A DNA stretch of 13,139 bases from Beroe ovata (lineage: Eukaryota; Ctenophora; Nuda; Beroida; Beroidae), in contig CAMPET010000227.1 of assembly GCA_946803715.1 (NCBI GenBank), positions 99,973 through 113,111 on the forward strand. Reading direction: 5' to 3'. The position numbers were made by a program, and so were the translations under genes. Each line of letters opens with the position of its first letter. The stretch's first letter is position 1. This document shows, piece after piece, positions 1 to 8,328 of the stretch. A model generated the notes under the pieces. The model searched no databases. It saw nothing but the letters and a program-made list of their open reading frames with translations, and was not told the DNA's origin.

Positions 1-20
1 CACACACACACGCACACAGT

Positions 21-53
<33 letters not shown>

Positions 54-57
54 CACA
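1..57. repeat. CA/TG microsatellite
   Basis: Nearly pure CA dinucleotides with a few CG, GT and AA interruptions run from the left edge to about position 57. On the minus strand this is a TG tract that starts a few bases after the 5' splice site of the exon at 63-177, so it is the beginning of an intron. TG-rich tracts just after a donor can influence splicing, but nothing here shows that it does. Confidence 0.95.
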
Positions 58-62
58 CTCAC

Positions 63-177
63 CGATGATGGCAGGGTGTAGTTTCTGAGACATGCAGGCC
101 TCCTCCCCTGAGGTTGGGTGTAGGAGATGGGCCTCATCACACGGCAGCTGCACATAAAACCGCTCCTTGCCTTGGAC
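63..177 (-). CDS. CARF-like gene, coding exon 5 (histidine end of the zinc cluster)
   Basis: This is the last exon in the window of the minus-strand CARF-like gene. It starts after an AG at 179-178 (minus strand reads CCCCCGGCAG then GTCCAAGG) and ends at a donor reading G then GTGAGT at 62-57. It is 115 bp: 38 whole codons plus one base. It enters in phase 0, exactly the phase left by the exon at 1030-1215. The peptide begins VQGKERFYVQLPCDEAHLLH; the EAHLLH histidine pair lies where the closing HxxH ligands of a WRKY-GCM1-like zinc cluster would be, after the cysteines encoded upstream. The phase-1 end means the protein continues in at least one more exon beyond the left edge. Coding status is well supported by phase and splice sites; the family name is recognition by pattern. 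Confidence 0.8.
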
Positions 178-1029
178 CTGCCGGGGGCGTCAACACATAA
201 CATATTGTACAGAATAGGTGATATACTGATATATGCTGAGGGGAGAGAGTGCACTCTCATATATGACGTGTGGATTGCAATTAGCAGTACCATTGACCGA
301 CCCTATAGTTTGAACTACTGCACATACTACTAGAGTGGGGACGAGTGGACTAGTAGGAGCCCTCTGGAGGTTTTGTAACCAAACACCGGACATGTTTTGT
401 TTCGGTTATATGTTGCTATGATACCCGCCTCAATACTCCCCAGTCTCTCCCCCTCTCTACTATAGGATGATGGGATTCCGAGTTTCACACTGCATGCACC
501 TCTCTCCCTCCTTCTCTCTAATTGCTAGTAATTGCCCCTTTGCCTCAGGTAGACGAGGTGCTATAGTTTAAGAGGGACACGTGGCCGAACCCAATTAAAT
601 AGATTGGTGTGAGAAGGTTATAAGATGAGTCCACAGGGAGAAATTGTTTAACAGGAGTTATATAACAACTCTTGTAATGAACTTTCTATTGGATTCATAT
701 TAATTCTCCCTGTGTGTTTAACACTGCCTATATACCTACTCCCATATTAGAACTGTCTATCATGGTCCACTTCACACGTATATCATTGTGAATATGCGCG
801 CGCGTGCATCACATGATGAAGTTGCTGCTAATATTGTGATTGGGGTTCCCTATAACTACCCAACGATGGCATCAGGCTAAATCAGTACACTCCATCCTGC
901 ATCATGCATATAGCCCCAGGATAGGCAAGGCTGGAATAGCCCCAGGATTAGCAGGGCTGGAATTCTACAATTGGTGGTAAAGCAGGAAGTTTTAGTCGTG
1001 GCTACAACTATTGCACCGCCATCACTAAC
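178..1029 (-). other. intron 4 of the CARF-like gene
   Basis: This is the 852-bp interval between the donor at 1029-1028 (minus strand CAG then GTTAGT) and the acceptor at 179-178. I find no further exon here that keeps phase, and the flanking exons join directly in phase 0. It contains a short tandem duplication (911-962), a CACGTG at 578-583 and a small CG-alternating run near 797-806. Small open frames at its left end have no protein character. Confidence 0.7.
911..962. repeat. 26-bp tandem duplication
   Basis: Two adjacent copies (911-936 and 937-962) both begin TAGCCCCAGGAT and end GGCTGGAA, with three mismatches between them. It lies inside intron 4 of the CARF-like gene, and I see no function. 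Confidence 0.85.
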
Positions 1030-1215
1030 CTGTCCATTCCTGAGTCTTGTCTTGAGTCTGAAGAGAATGTCCGCTTTCTTCTCCCTGATCGCCCAGTCGC
1101 TCTTCCCCTTGCCCATATCCTCCGGGTAGAGGGCGTGGTCAGGGAATCGGACTATCCGCCGGACTGTGATCGTGGCCGGACATCCTCGCTTCCGGGAGAT
1201 TCGGGTGCCGATTTG
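1030..1215 (-). CDS. CARF-like gene, coding exon 4 (GCPA cysteine and basic region)
   Basis: This exon of exactly 62 codons (186 bp) is phase 0 at both ends. The acceptor on the minus strand reads GGCTATTTCAG before CAAATCGG; the donor is CAG then GTTAGT. The translation starts QIGTRISRKRGCPATITVRR and continues with a RFPD element, an acidic/Tyr patch (LYPEDM) and a basic, probably helical segment (WAIREKKADILFRLKTRLRN). The sequence of basic stretch, GCPA, alternating hydrophobic strand and RFPD is what I recognise from the CARF/ALS2CR8-type zinc cluster, where the GCPA cysteine is a metal ligand and the basic side contacts DNA. It joins in frame to the exons at 1963-2135 and 63-177. Third positions are relatively G/C rich compared with the flanking introns, as expected for coding DNA. 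Confidence 0.85.
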
Positions 1216-1962
1216 CTGAAATAGCCCGGATCATGCTATGTTGTATTCAAGGTGTGGAACCGCACAGATGTAATGCATCTATGGGAGGCGCGCTATCTTA
1301 CGTCACGATATGCACAGCTGTTCCACAGATATCAGGCATTATCTCATCAAGGTTTCCATCGCGGATTTTGATTTCACCGTATCACCAGAGAACAGATCAT
1401 TGGAAACGAGATCGTTGATCTCCGCAATCATTTTAACAAGAGGCTCTGTCATGTTGTCACGAGCTAAAGACAAGATGGTGCAGCAGTGGGAAATTCGATG
1501 TGATGATTCCATGCAATAACAAGTGATCGTGAGAGATACTACACAGTCAGTGGTGAGTGGGAGGGAGCAACTCACCGCCCTCATATACAGCACATCAGGA
1601 TCACAGACACAAGCTATATATACTACAGCGGTGGTGGTGATGCGAATCAATGAAATACTACTAAAGTGGAGCTCGTGTATCATCTCCCTCATACGCTGTG
1701 TTTCAACATAGAATCCTCCCTCATGAAGCGAAACCCTCATGAACACTGGGAAGTAACATGATGTACCTGATCCCCACATTCCACAAAACGTACCGTCTCC
1801 TAATTCCGTTTATTTTGTTTTAATTCATTCTGTACACGAGAAATTAGTTTTGGGTTTATACTGCACATCGTTTTTACTCAGACGTTCGCGAATTTGGCAG
1901 CTTTGATTAATGACTCAAGAAGTGGAAGGATGAAACTGAAGACTCATCTCTCTCCCTCTTAC
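1216..1962 (-). other. intron 3 of the CARF-like gene
   Basis: This 747-bp intron runs from the donor AAG then GTAAGA (1962-1957) to the acceptor at 1217-1216. The exons on either side join in phase 0, so no extra exon is required. A 146-codon open frame lies inside it on the same strand (1339-1779). It has no splice borders that would make a phase-compatible cassette exon, so I treat it as chance. Confidence 0.65.
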
Positions 1963-2135
1963 CTTGCAGTAGTCTTCACAGGTCTTCTCGTCCGGTTTTC
2001 TCCTCCGGGCATCCCTCTTGGGACCATACTGACACTCGAGTACCTTCCTACCACAGATCAGGAACGGGACCCCATCGAATGGGACCATGGGGTTCGCTGT
2101 GCTCTGCCACAGAAGACGGGGAGACTTCACTTTAC
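1963..2135 (-). CDS. CARF-like gene, coding exon 3 (first cysteines of the zinc cluster)
   Basis: This exon is 173 bp: two bases completing a glycine codon begun in exon 2, then 57 codons. The acceptor is ATCCCCCTCAG then GTAAAG; the donor AAG then GTAAGA is a near-consensus 5' splice site. The peptide carries LLWQSTANPMVPFDGVPFLI followed by CGRKVLECQYGPKRD, a strongly basic KRDARRRK run, and TCEDYCK. PFDGVPFLICGRKVLEC followed by a basic stretch and, in the next exon, RKRGCPA is the arrangement I associate with CARF-like proteins: a conserved strand entering the first zinc-binding cysteine. Four cysteines close together (two after the FDGVPF element, two in TCEDYC) are candidate ligands. 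The exact phase match with both neighbours makes this a secure coding exon. Confidence 0.88.
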
Positions 2136-2235
2136 CTGAGGGGGATTGGGATAAAGTTAGCATGGAAAAGAAATTACCATTATATCATATCGACTTGGAA
2201 ATAAATGTTCATCATGACACATGATGTTTCCGTAC

Positions 2236-2450
2236 CAAGTGTGACAGTTCTCGTTCCGTCGAATCCGAAGTCACTCTGGTGAAATGGACCTCGACTGTCC
2301 CTGGTCCCAAAGGTCGAGGTGGTAGTTCTCTTGTGCAGCTCGAGGAGAATGATGAGCTCCTTCCACCCCTCCACGAAACCCTCCAGATACTCTCCCTGTC
2401 TCTTGAGGTTGACCAACACTCCCGCACATGTTGCGTTCATCGTCTCCGAA
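2236..2450 (-). CDS. CARF-like gene, coding exon 2 (N-terminal region)
   Basis: This exon is 215 bp: one base completing a serine codon, 71 codons, one base. The acceptor is CCCCCCTCAG preceded by an extraordinary 265-nt pyrimidine tract; the donor is ACTTG then GTACGG. The peptide includes an internal methionine at 2440, then VLVNLKRQGEYLEGFVEGWK, an aromatic/amphipathic segment, followed by a Thr/Arg/Gly-rich linker ending GFDGTRTVTL. It ends in phase 1, matching exon 3, across a 100-bp intron (2235-2136). CARF-like proteins often have an N-terminal segment of the type hydrophobic, EYxxF, W ahead of the zinc cluster, so this could be that element. The ATG at 2440 is an alternative start if exon 1 is wrong. 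Confidence 0.82.
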
Positions 2451-2455
2451 CTGAG

Positions 2456-2720
2456 GGGGGAGTGTGGAGTGAGTGAGGGGGTGGGGGTGTATAGTGAGGA
2501 GGAGGGAAGTGAGGAGTGTAGGGTGAGGAGGGGGAGAGAGTGAGTGAGTAGAGGGAGGTGAGGAGGAGGAGAAGTGAGGAGTGAGTAGAGGAAGTGGGGG
2601 TGTATAGTGAGGAGGAGGGGGAGAGAGTGAGGAAGGGAGGGAGAGGAGTGAAGAGGAGAGCGATAGAGAGAAAGGTAGAGTGGAATCGGATGAGATGCAA
2701 TGAGGGGAGGAGAAGAGAGT
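2456..2720. repeat. homopurine/homopyrimidine minisatellite
   Basis: The plus strand is almost entirely G and A, with scattered T, built from GTGAG, GAGGAG and GGGAGAG variants. A 26-bp segment starting GTGGGGGTGTATAGTGAGGA recurs exactly at 2481-2506 and 2594-2619, a 113-bp period. On the minus strand the tract is C/T-rich and ends at the exon 2 acceptor of the CARF-like gene, so it forms a giant polypyrimidine tract. The low-complexity Ser/Pro/Leu reading frame across it is a composition artefact. Confidence 0.9.
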
Positions 2721-4096
2721 GCATTGTGTTAGGAAACAGGTTAAGAAGAGATGGTTTAGAAGAGATGGGAGTTAGTCGAAATGTGTGAGTAATAATAGAA
2801 TGTGATTTAGCGTTGAGTTGACAACCAGATTTTCACTTTTTTCGAAGTTTTTTGCCTCTCAGCTACTTTCCACATGATAAGATCCCTGGTTCTCATTACT
2901 ACTGGTTCTCATTACGGTCATCACACTATCGCAGTTCTAATTTTGTCTCTTCGGATTGTAGCAGCAGAAACTCTGTGCTCAATTAACGATATTATTGAGC
3001 TCTTGTAAACGCCACATCGAAAACAACAGGCCAATTAAGAATTGATTGGTATCCTAGCTTTTGTGTGTGAAACAATTATTGGGGAATCCCGGCATTATAT
3101 CCCGGTTGAATATGTTACGATTACAATAAAACATTGAGGGAAGAGGGGGTGCAAGAGGTTTTAATAATTGTGGGTATTGTTTGCGTTACTATTAACTGAG
3201 TAACTGTGTGTGTGTGTGCCGAAGTGTTTGTGCGTTTGTTTATGTGTCTGTGGTGCTCCACACACAAACACACACATAAACACCCACACACACACGTCCT
3301 TACACTCACAAGGACTCCATGAGGTGGTCAAATGGGCAGACGATGTACCTTAGCAGCTCGTGTGATGATATAGAGTGTACAAATTTAACTGATGATTCGA
3401 TGTAACTATCCTGAAAATTATAAAAAGTTCTAATAAATACAGCATCAAATAGTTTTTCAGAATTTTTGCCCAAATGGAATAAAACAGATGTTTATTTTCT
3501 CGAACGGATCTCAGTGATGTGGGTGTGATGAGATTCGAAATTTGGTTTTATTAACATCTCTTCCTTTGGTGAGCCGAGGGCACAGCCAAGATGGTTTGCT
3601 TGTATAGTCTTCCCGATAGCGACTGAATACATGGCCTTATCGCTCATCAACATGCAAACCACCCTTTTCAACCATTAGAAAAAAACCTCTGTCGTGCTAA
3701 ATCTATCATTTTCGGGGTTGTTTGGGGAAGTCCAGCTATTTCAGTGCTATGAACCATGATCAGCGCACTATATCCAGTCTTTATAAGTGCTGGGACAAGC
3801 TGCACGTTATAATGGCACGGTAATGAGATCCCATTGTGGTTTAGTCACTTATACTATAATAGCCACTTATCATGTCAGCATGTCAGCCCAGCACTGGATC
3901 ATAACTGGTATGTGGCACTTTGACTGTCACCCGGCTGGGTAATGGTATGTGACAGTTCGACTGCCAAATTTAATAGCAACTTATGTTTTAGCTGGGCGTC
4001 CTGCATGTGATCCCATGACATGGTTCAGTGTCCCCAGGATATGACGACACCAGGCGATGAGTACGTGTTATGTGTGAGGGAGTGTGAGGAGCTCAC
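2721..4096 (-). other. remainder of intron 1 of the CARF-like gene
   Basis: With the polypyrimidine tract this makes a 1646-bp intron from the donor TTTAG then GTGAGC (4096) to the acceptor at 2451. It holds the TG/CA hairpin at 3204-3295 and a degenerate direct repeat (TGGTATGTGGCAC near 3907 and TGGTATGTGACAG near 3942). I see no coding exon, RNA gene or mobile element with defined ends here. Confidence 0.5.
3204..3295. repeat. TG microsatellite facing CA microsatellite (imperfect hairpin)
   Basis: A TG-rich arm (3204-3253) is followed after four bases by a CA-rich arm (3258-3295). The centre reads GTGG-TGCT-CCAC, and the arms are largely complementary over about 40 bp, so the strand can fold back on itself. 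Confidence 0.85.
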
Positions 4097-4140
4097 CTAA
4101 AATCGGGGATATCGGGGAAGTCTGCGTGCTGGAGCAACAT
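4097..4140 (-). CDS. CARF-like gene, coding exon 1 with start codon
   Basis: ATG at 4140-4138 opens 14 codons (MLLQHADFPDIPDF) plus two bases, ending at a good donor, TTTAG then GTGAGC. The two leftover bases AG join the single leading T of exon 2 to make AGT (Ser), so phase is kept over the 1646-bp intron. Upstream in the same frame a TGA occurs at 4194-4192 with no intervening ATG, so this is the first possible start. A promoter-like CpG-rich stretch lies 60-170 bp upstream. I chose this exon on start, stop, donor and phase together; at 44 bp it has no family evidence of its own. A transcript would settle whether the gene instead begins at the ATG at 2440 with exon 1 as untranslated leader. 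Confidence 0.62.
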
Positions 4141-4199
4141 AACGAAAAACTGCGTGCGTTGGATTAAACTGAGCAATGACTGTACTGCAGGTCAGTGGA

Positions 4200-4310
4200 A
4201 ATCTGCGCACTTTTAAGATGACTCATCCGTCGGCCGGCAGCCCAATTAGGGGAGCCCCTTAAGGCAGGTCACGTGAGGGATCACGCGATGAGGTGTCACG
4301 TGTTACTCTC
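4200..4310 (-). promoter_or_regulatory. putative promoter of the CARF-like gene
   Basis: This segment is richer in CpG than its surroundings (CGTCGGCCGGC, CACGCGATG). It contains two CACGTG E-boxes (4270-4275 and 4297-4302) and a perfect AP-1 site TGACTCA (4219-4225). It sits directly upstream of the start codon at 4140 on the minus strand. No TATA box is obvious; a TTAAAAG lies near 4217-4211. The promoter role is inferred from position and composition. Confidence 0.45.
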
Positions 4311-5605
4311 GACAAGGCAAACCAATCATGCCAAATATGGCATAAATGGATTAACAAGTGCGTCCAGTACCAATTACCGTATTAGAATCATAGACCCTTG
4401 TTCAGTAATCCCTATCATTGAGATAGTGTGAGAGAGTGTTCCACTTTTCGAGCAATGACTGGCTTTATCGGCTGAAGACAATATGATGCTGCCCGAGAAA
4501 TAACCACATCTATCGGACCAGCTATGACTACTGTATAGAGCAGGAAAATGACGTCATCTTGACATCTAGCGATACGATTGAAAGGTATCATGATCATTCT
4601 TCATAAGATTCATTCATCTCACATGAACATAGGACAGTGAACATTGGAGTTGGGCATGGGACTGCATTGGGCAGCTATATGCCAAATTTCCACTATAGAT
4701 CAAACCCCCTGTCAATTAGTTCATCCCCCCTGTCACATCACTTGATTCATCACTAATTCAGTCTCGATTACCCAATCCATTGGACACGATGAGTCCTCTC
4801 CCAATCAACTGTACGTGTGATCATGTGTGACGTGGTACTCAATCGTATCACGTGTGTCACACACGGTTTGTGTAGTGTTTGGTAACTCAGAACTCTCATT
4901 TTCTTGATTGGTTTCGCCGCGCATATGTGACGTGTTAATTTGGCACTTTTGCACCACGGCCAATTGATTAATTTGAATATGTATCTACAATCCACTTAAT
5001 TGAATTGATACTGCTCATAATAAATTCATAACTGGATGATTAGTCACGTCTCAAGGTAGACAAATCAAATCATTCTCTCTCCCCATCTCGCACCCCTACC
5101 CAAGACAACTTTCCCTCTGGGACGCCAATCACTAAATATCCTCACTATGAAGGGAATGGGGGAGTGAGTGAGCAGTGATTAGCTATACTATGGCTCGAAT
5201 GTGGTCTCCAGCCTATGGGTACGTGTGTGTGCACTTCCCTACTATACCACAGTTTGATAGAGCTGTAGAACACATCACTGCCTCCATCTGTTGACTACTC
5301 AGAACTGTTTGAAGAGTCGTTATCATCATTACAGTACAATTAGCACGTCCCACACTATAATGCAGGGGTAGGCATGTTCTTGCCGGAATGCAATGTGGTA
5401 GTATTGTAGACCTAATATCGTGATAATCATGGCTGTAGACACTAACAAGCACTGTCTGAACCTGATTAGTACCTCATTAGGATCTGCACGCGCGCCAATT
5501 ACATTTTATACTTGTAAGCAGGCGATACTCACAGATATTTAAAAGCAAACCAGCGACAACAAGTCTATATAGCTGTAGGACTCATTTGAAATGAACTTTT
5601 TCCAT
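4311..5605. other. intergenic, no gene recognised
   Basis: AT-rich sequence with only short open frames (60-80 codons) that lack protein-like composition or splice support. Short motifs present include a perfect CRE TGACGTCA (4549-4556), a CACGTG (4849-4854), several TGTGACGTG and CCAAT-like words between 4800 and 4980, and a CGCGCG word near 5490. None is enough to call a promoter. Confidence 0.6.
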
Positions 5606-5720
5606 ATTGACACCACTTCTTATTGACACTACCACTTACTGACACCACTTCACATTGGCACCGCTTCATTAATAAGACACCATTTCATATTGACACAACA
5701 TCTCATTGACACCAATTCAT
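5606..5720. repeat. TTGACACC minisatellite, small block
   Basis: About six degenerate copies of the unit TTGACACCACTTC, with variants such as TTGGCACCGCTTC and TAAGACACCATTTC, follow one another every 15-20 bp. It is the same family and orientation as the large arrays at 10104-11634 and 12270-12642, although 4.4 kb away and on the far side of the hAT-type element. Confidence 0.85.
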
Positions 5721-6001
5721 GATGATATCTCCTTTGATCATCCTTGATGATCTATTAAACTGAGAGGTATTAGTGGGAAGGCCAGTTACAAAAGATTTGA
5801 ATACGTCCCAATTTTCATCGGTCATATCTAATTGGTCAATCACTGTTTCACGAAGGTTTGTTTGGGACTCAAAACCACTTTTTACGATAGTAGGTACCAA
5901 AAGTCGGATAAGAGAGTATCGATGGGGGGGTCTAATTCGATACCATCAGCAATCAGCGTCACTATTGTGATATCTGTATGACTCTTATTATACTACAAAG
6001 C

Positions 6002-6009
6002 GAGATATA
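6002..6009. repeat. target site duplication of the hAT-type element (left)
   Basis: GAGATATA occurs immediately outside the left terminal inverted repeat, and the identical 8 bp occurs immediately outside the right one (7143-7150). An 8-bp duplication is the hallmark of hAT superfamily integration. Confidence 0.9.
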
Positions 6010-7142
6010 TAGGGTTTCCATCTAGATATTATCTAGATAAGATTATCTAGATAATTAGCGAATTTTCTTTGTCTATTTATCTAGATGATTTCTACTAGAT
6101 ATCTAGATAATTTTGAAATCCCTTCTTCTGGACAAATTTTGGGAAAAATGGGCTGAAATTCCTCAAAAGTTGCTCGATTTTAGGCACTGCAAACGTATGA
6201 TCAGTAAATTCTGATTCTTCAAACTCCAAATTAGCTACTGATACTGCTTCTTGAGTTTTTTACAAACAGAAATCAGAATTGATCGAACTGGGACCTACAG
6301 CTGGGACCTACAGTTGGAAGCTATAAATTCCACTTTTTGAGTTGGGAGCTTCAGATTCCACTTTTGAGTTGGGAGGCGGGAGCAACAGATGCTAAATGCT
6401 AATCTTTAAGCAGGAAGCTAAAGATACTGCTTTTTTGAGTTGGCATCTACAACTTGAACTTCTAGAGTTGAGAGCTACACTTGATACGTAACGTTTCAAG
6501 TTGAGAGCTACAGATCAAAATCACTCATACTAACGTTGACAGCAAAAGATAGTACGCTTTGAGTTTGGTCAGCAGATACCCTATGTCGAGTTATCAGGAG
6601 CTACAGATACTATCCGTGAGCTGGGAGCCACTGATACTGCCAAATTATTTAGTAAGGGGCTGCCGATGGCCGACAGCCGATACTATAGGTACTTCTGAAT
6701 AATTGAGTTGGGAGCTACAGGTGCTTCTTTCTTCATGGCTAAGAGCTACTGCAGATACTTCTTCTCGAGTTGGGAGCTATCGAAATGGTCGTTAGAACTT
6801 CTCTACTTCAGAGCTGTTACAGACACAAATTCCAGGGCTAAGAGCTATCTCCACCTCGATCCCCTACGTTCTTAAGATTCAATGGCCGTACTTGAGACAT
6901 GCCAACTGCCCAAAACTTCACTATTTGACCATAAACTTCGATGAAAATATCAAGCAACTATAGTTTACAATCGGAAACCATTCTCATGAGCCAGTATACC
7001 AAATTAGAGGTCAAAATTTGGTCCTATTCAGTTGAATTTGCGATTCAGAATTTTATCTAGATTATCTAGATAATCTAGATAATGACGAAAAAATTATCTA
7101 TTTGTCTAGATAAAAGATTTTGAGTAGATAATGGAAACCCTA
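6010..7142. mobile_element. non-autonomous hAT-type DNA transposon (MITE-like, 1133 bp)
   Basis: The element is bounded by a perfect 12-bp terminal inverted repeat, TAGGGTTTCCAT at 6010-6021 and its complement at 7131-7142, flanked by an identical 8-bp duplication GAGATATA. The TIR fits the hAT terminal pattern YARNG. Just inside both ends are arrays of the palindromic word TATCTAGATA (about five copies at 6022-6110, about four at 7050-7115), which look like subterminal transposase-binding repeats. The interior (about 6285-6850) is a decayed tandem array of GAGTTGGGAGCTACAGATAC-like units. I found no open frame of 60 codons or more inside, so there is no transposase and the element must have depended on an autonomous relative. 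The intact TIRs and exact TSD suggest a fairly recent insertion, despite the degenerate interior. Confidence 0.88.
6285..6850. repeat. degenerate tandem repeat inside the hAT-type element
   Basis: The word GAGTTGGGAGCTACAGATAC and variants (GAGTTGAGAGCTACA, GAGTTGGGAGCTTCAGATTC, GAGCTGGGAGCCACTGATAC) recur roughly every 30-60 bp. They are separated by T-rich spacers such as TTCCACTTTT and TGCTTTTTT. The copies have diverged strongly from one another. Confidence 0.75.
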
Positions 7143-7150
7143 GAGATATA
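7143..7150. repeat. target site duplication of the hAT-type element (right)
   Basis: This is an identical copy of the 8-bp GAGATATA found at 6002-6009, immediately outside the right TIR. Confidence 0.9.
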
Positions 7151-7184
7151 CCTGTTCCCCGACTTGCCCACACCCTCACTTTAC

Positions 7185-7354
7185 CCCCAGCACTTGGCTG
7201 CACTCGACTGTAGTGAGGTCAACTGTAGACCTGTCCGACTCCGGTGGTGTCCCTCTGAACAATGGCTGTGTCGCAATATTACCATGTTCCACAATGCTTC
7301 CCGGAGTCGTATTCGTGATTATTGGGTGTCCACAGCGCATGAAATGAACAGATC
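7185..7354 (-). CDS. possible orphan exon beside the transposon, unassigned
   Basis: A 170-bp minus-strand stretch is open in one frame, with a donor-like end (GGGG then GTAAAG) and a weak acceptor (GGGGCTAG). Its peptide (for example IVEHGNIATQPLFRGTPPES, then STVDLTTVECSQVLG) looks reasonably protein-like but matches nothing I recognise. The plus strand of the same interval also offers a good acceptor (CTTTACCCCCAG at 7179-7190) and an open cysteine-containing frame to a TAG at 7358, so even the strand is uncertain. GC content is above that of the neighbourhood. It may be an isolated exon of a gene now split by the hAT-type insertion, or chance. It does not match the phase of the candidate first exon at 8329-8396. 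Confidence 0.2.
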
Positions 7355-7364
7355 CTAGCCCCAT

Positions 7365-8300
7365 TGAAAATACGTCTGCACTTGGAATTGAGGTGTAGTG
7401 AGGGTTCTACAATCTACGTGTAGTGCAAAAAACGTGACTTATCAGATGCGATGGTCATAGCAGTCGAAAAATCGGGCGACATGTTGCCTGCAGTAGATTA
7501 TCAGATAATGCCCCAAGCTCTCGAATATCGTAACAGATACGATGGGACGGTCTCATCTGCAATTTCCTGCGCTTTCTTTATTAACCTCTCAGTGCAGAAA
7601 TAAGCTACTGCGTGAGGTAAATATTAGATATCTGAGAAGTAGACTCTACTCAATAGTGAGGCAAGGACATATCCATCTCAAAATTGCCATCCATAGCTCA
7701 ACAGGTTACAATTACATGGAAGGGGCAATATAGGCAACAAGAAGGTTCGGGCTTTATGGGGTTAAACAGAAAAGTCGAATTATGAAAGCTGAACTGAAAT
7801 GTGTGCGAATAGGCAATCAACTTCTGTGAGTGCTCTGTACACAGTCGAAAGAACGTCTGTTACGAATGGACCACGGTTCACTCATGTTGAACCAATTTGC
7901 ACCCAAATTGAATGAAAATACTATCGAACTGAATATAGCAACAACTAATAACAAACTTTCTCCAACGATCCCATTTGCAGCACTCTGCGAAGAACAGTAA
8001 CGTAACAAGGCTGCTATACTGTCCGATGGGTTGTGGAGTCCATACTTTGTTGACCGTTCGTTACGGGTACAGCAGTGTTCTACTATTACTAAGTCCGGAT
8101 TGGGAAAACGCAGTCTCCGTAACATTGCATATACTGACGATATGGTCCATTTGGAAATATATCCATGTGTTTGTGCAGACAAACATCCTATTCTACCGCT
8201 CATGGGAGTGTGTTATCATTAAATTTGTGTCACATCAGATCCCACCCCATGAGGGTAGAACTGAGTGAGGCTATAGTCCAATATATGCAATTGCGGAGCT
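7365..8300. other. no confident gene; one long open frame on the minus strand
   Basis: The only notable content is a 128-codon minus-strand frame (8203-7817) containing a hydrophobic stretch (ESLLLVVAIFSSIVFSFNLG). It overlaps a 97-codon plus-strand frame. If spliced from an AG at 8194-8193 it would be in phase with the candidate first exon at 8329-8396, but that AG lacks a pyrimidine tract. I cannot decide between chance and a second exon. Confidence 0.4.
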
Positions 8301-8328
8301 CATTACACGCCGCGTGCAGCGCACTTAC

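Noticed and set aside
1915-2139. 81-codon plus-strand frame opposite exon 3
   Set aside because: Antisense shadow of a minus-strand exon supported by splice sites and phase.
2437-2724. 95-codon Ser/Pro/Leu/Thr-rich minus-strand frame
   Set aside because: It is a translation of the C/T-rich minisatellite, where stop codons are rare by composition; it overlaps exon 2 out of frame.
5703-5945. Minus-strand frame with a hydrophilic, protein-like peptide left of the hAT-type element
   Set aside because: On careful recount the frame is only about 80 codons, begins after a TGA at 5948-5946 without a good acceptor, and its end runs into the TTGACACC repeat. Chance is sufficient.
8031-8222. Plus-strand frame containing YTDDMV, resembling a reverse transcriptase catalytic box
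   Set aside because: The residues before and after do not follow any reverse transcriptase motif order, the frame is 63 codons and no other RT block is nearby. One YxDD is expected by chance.
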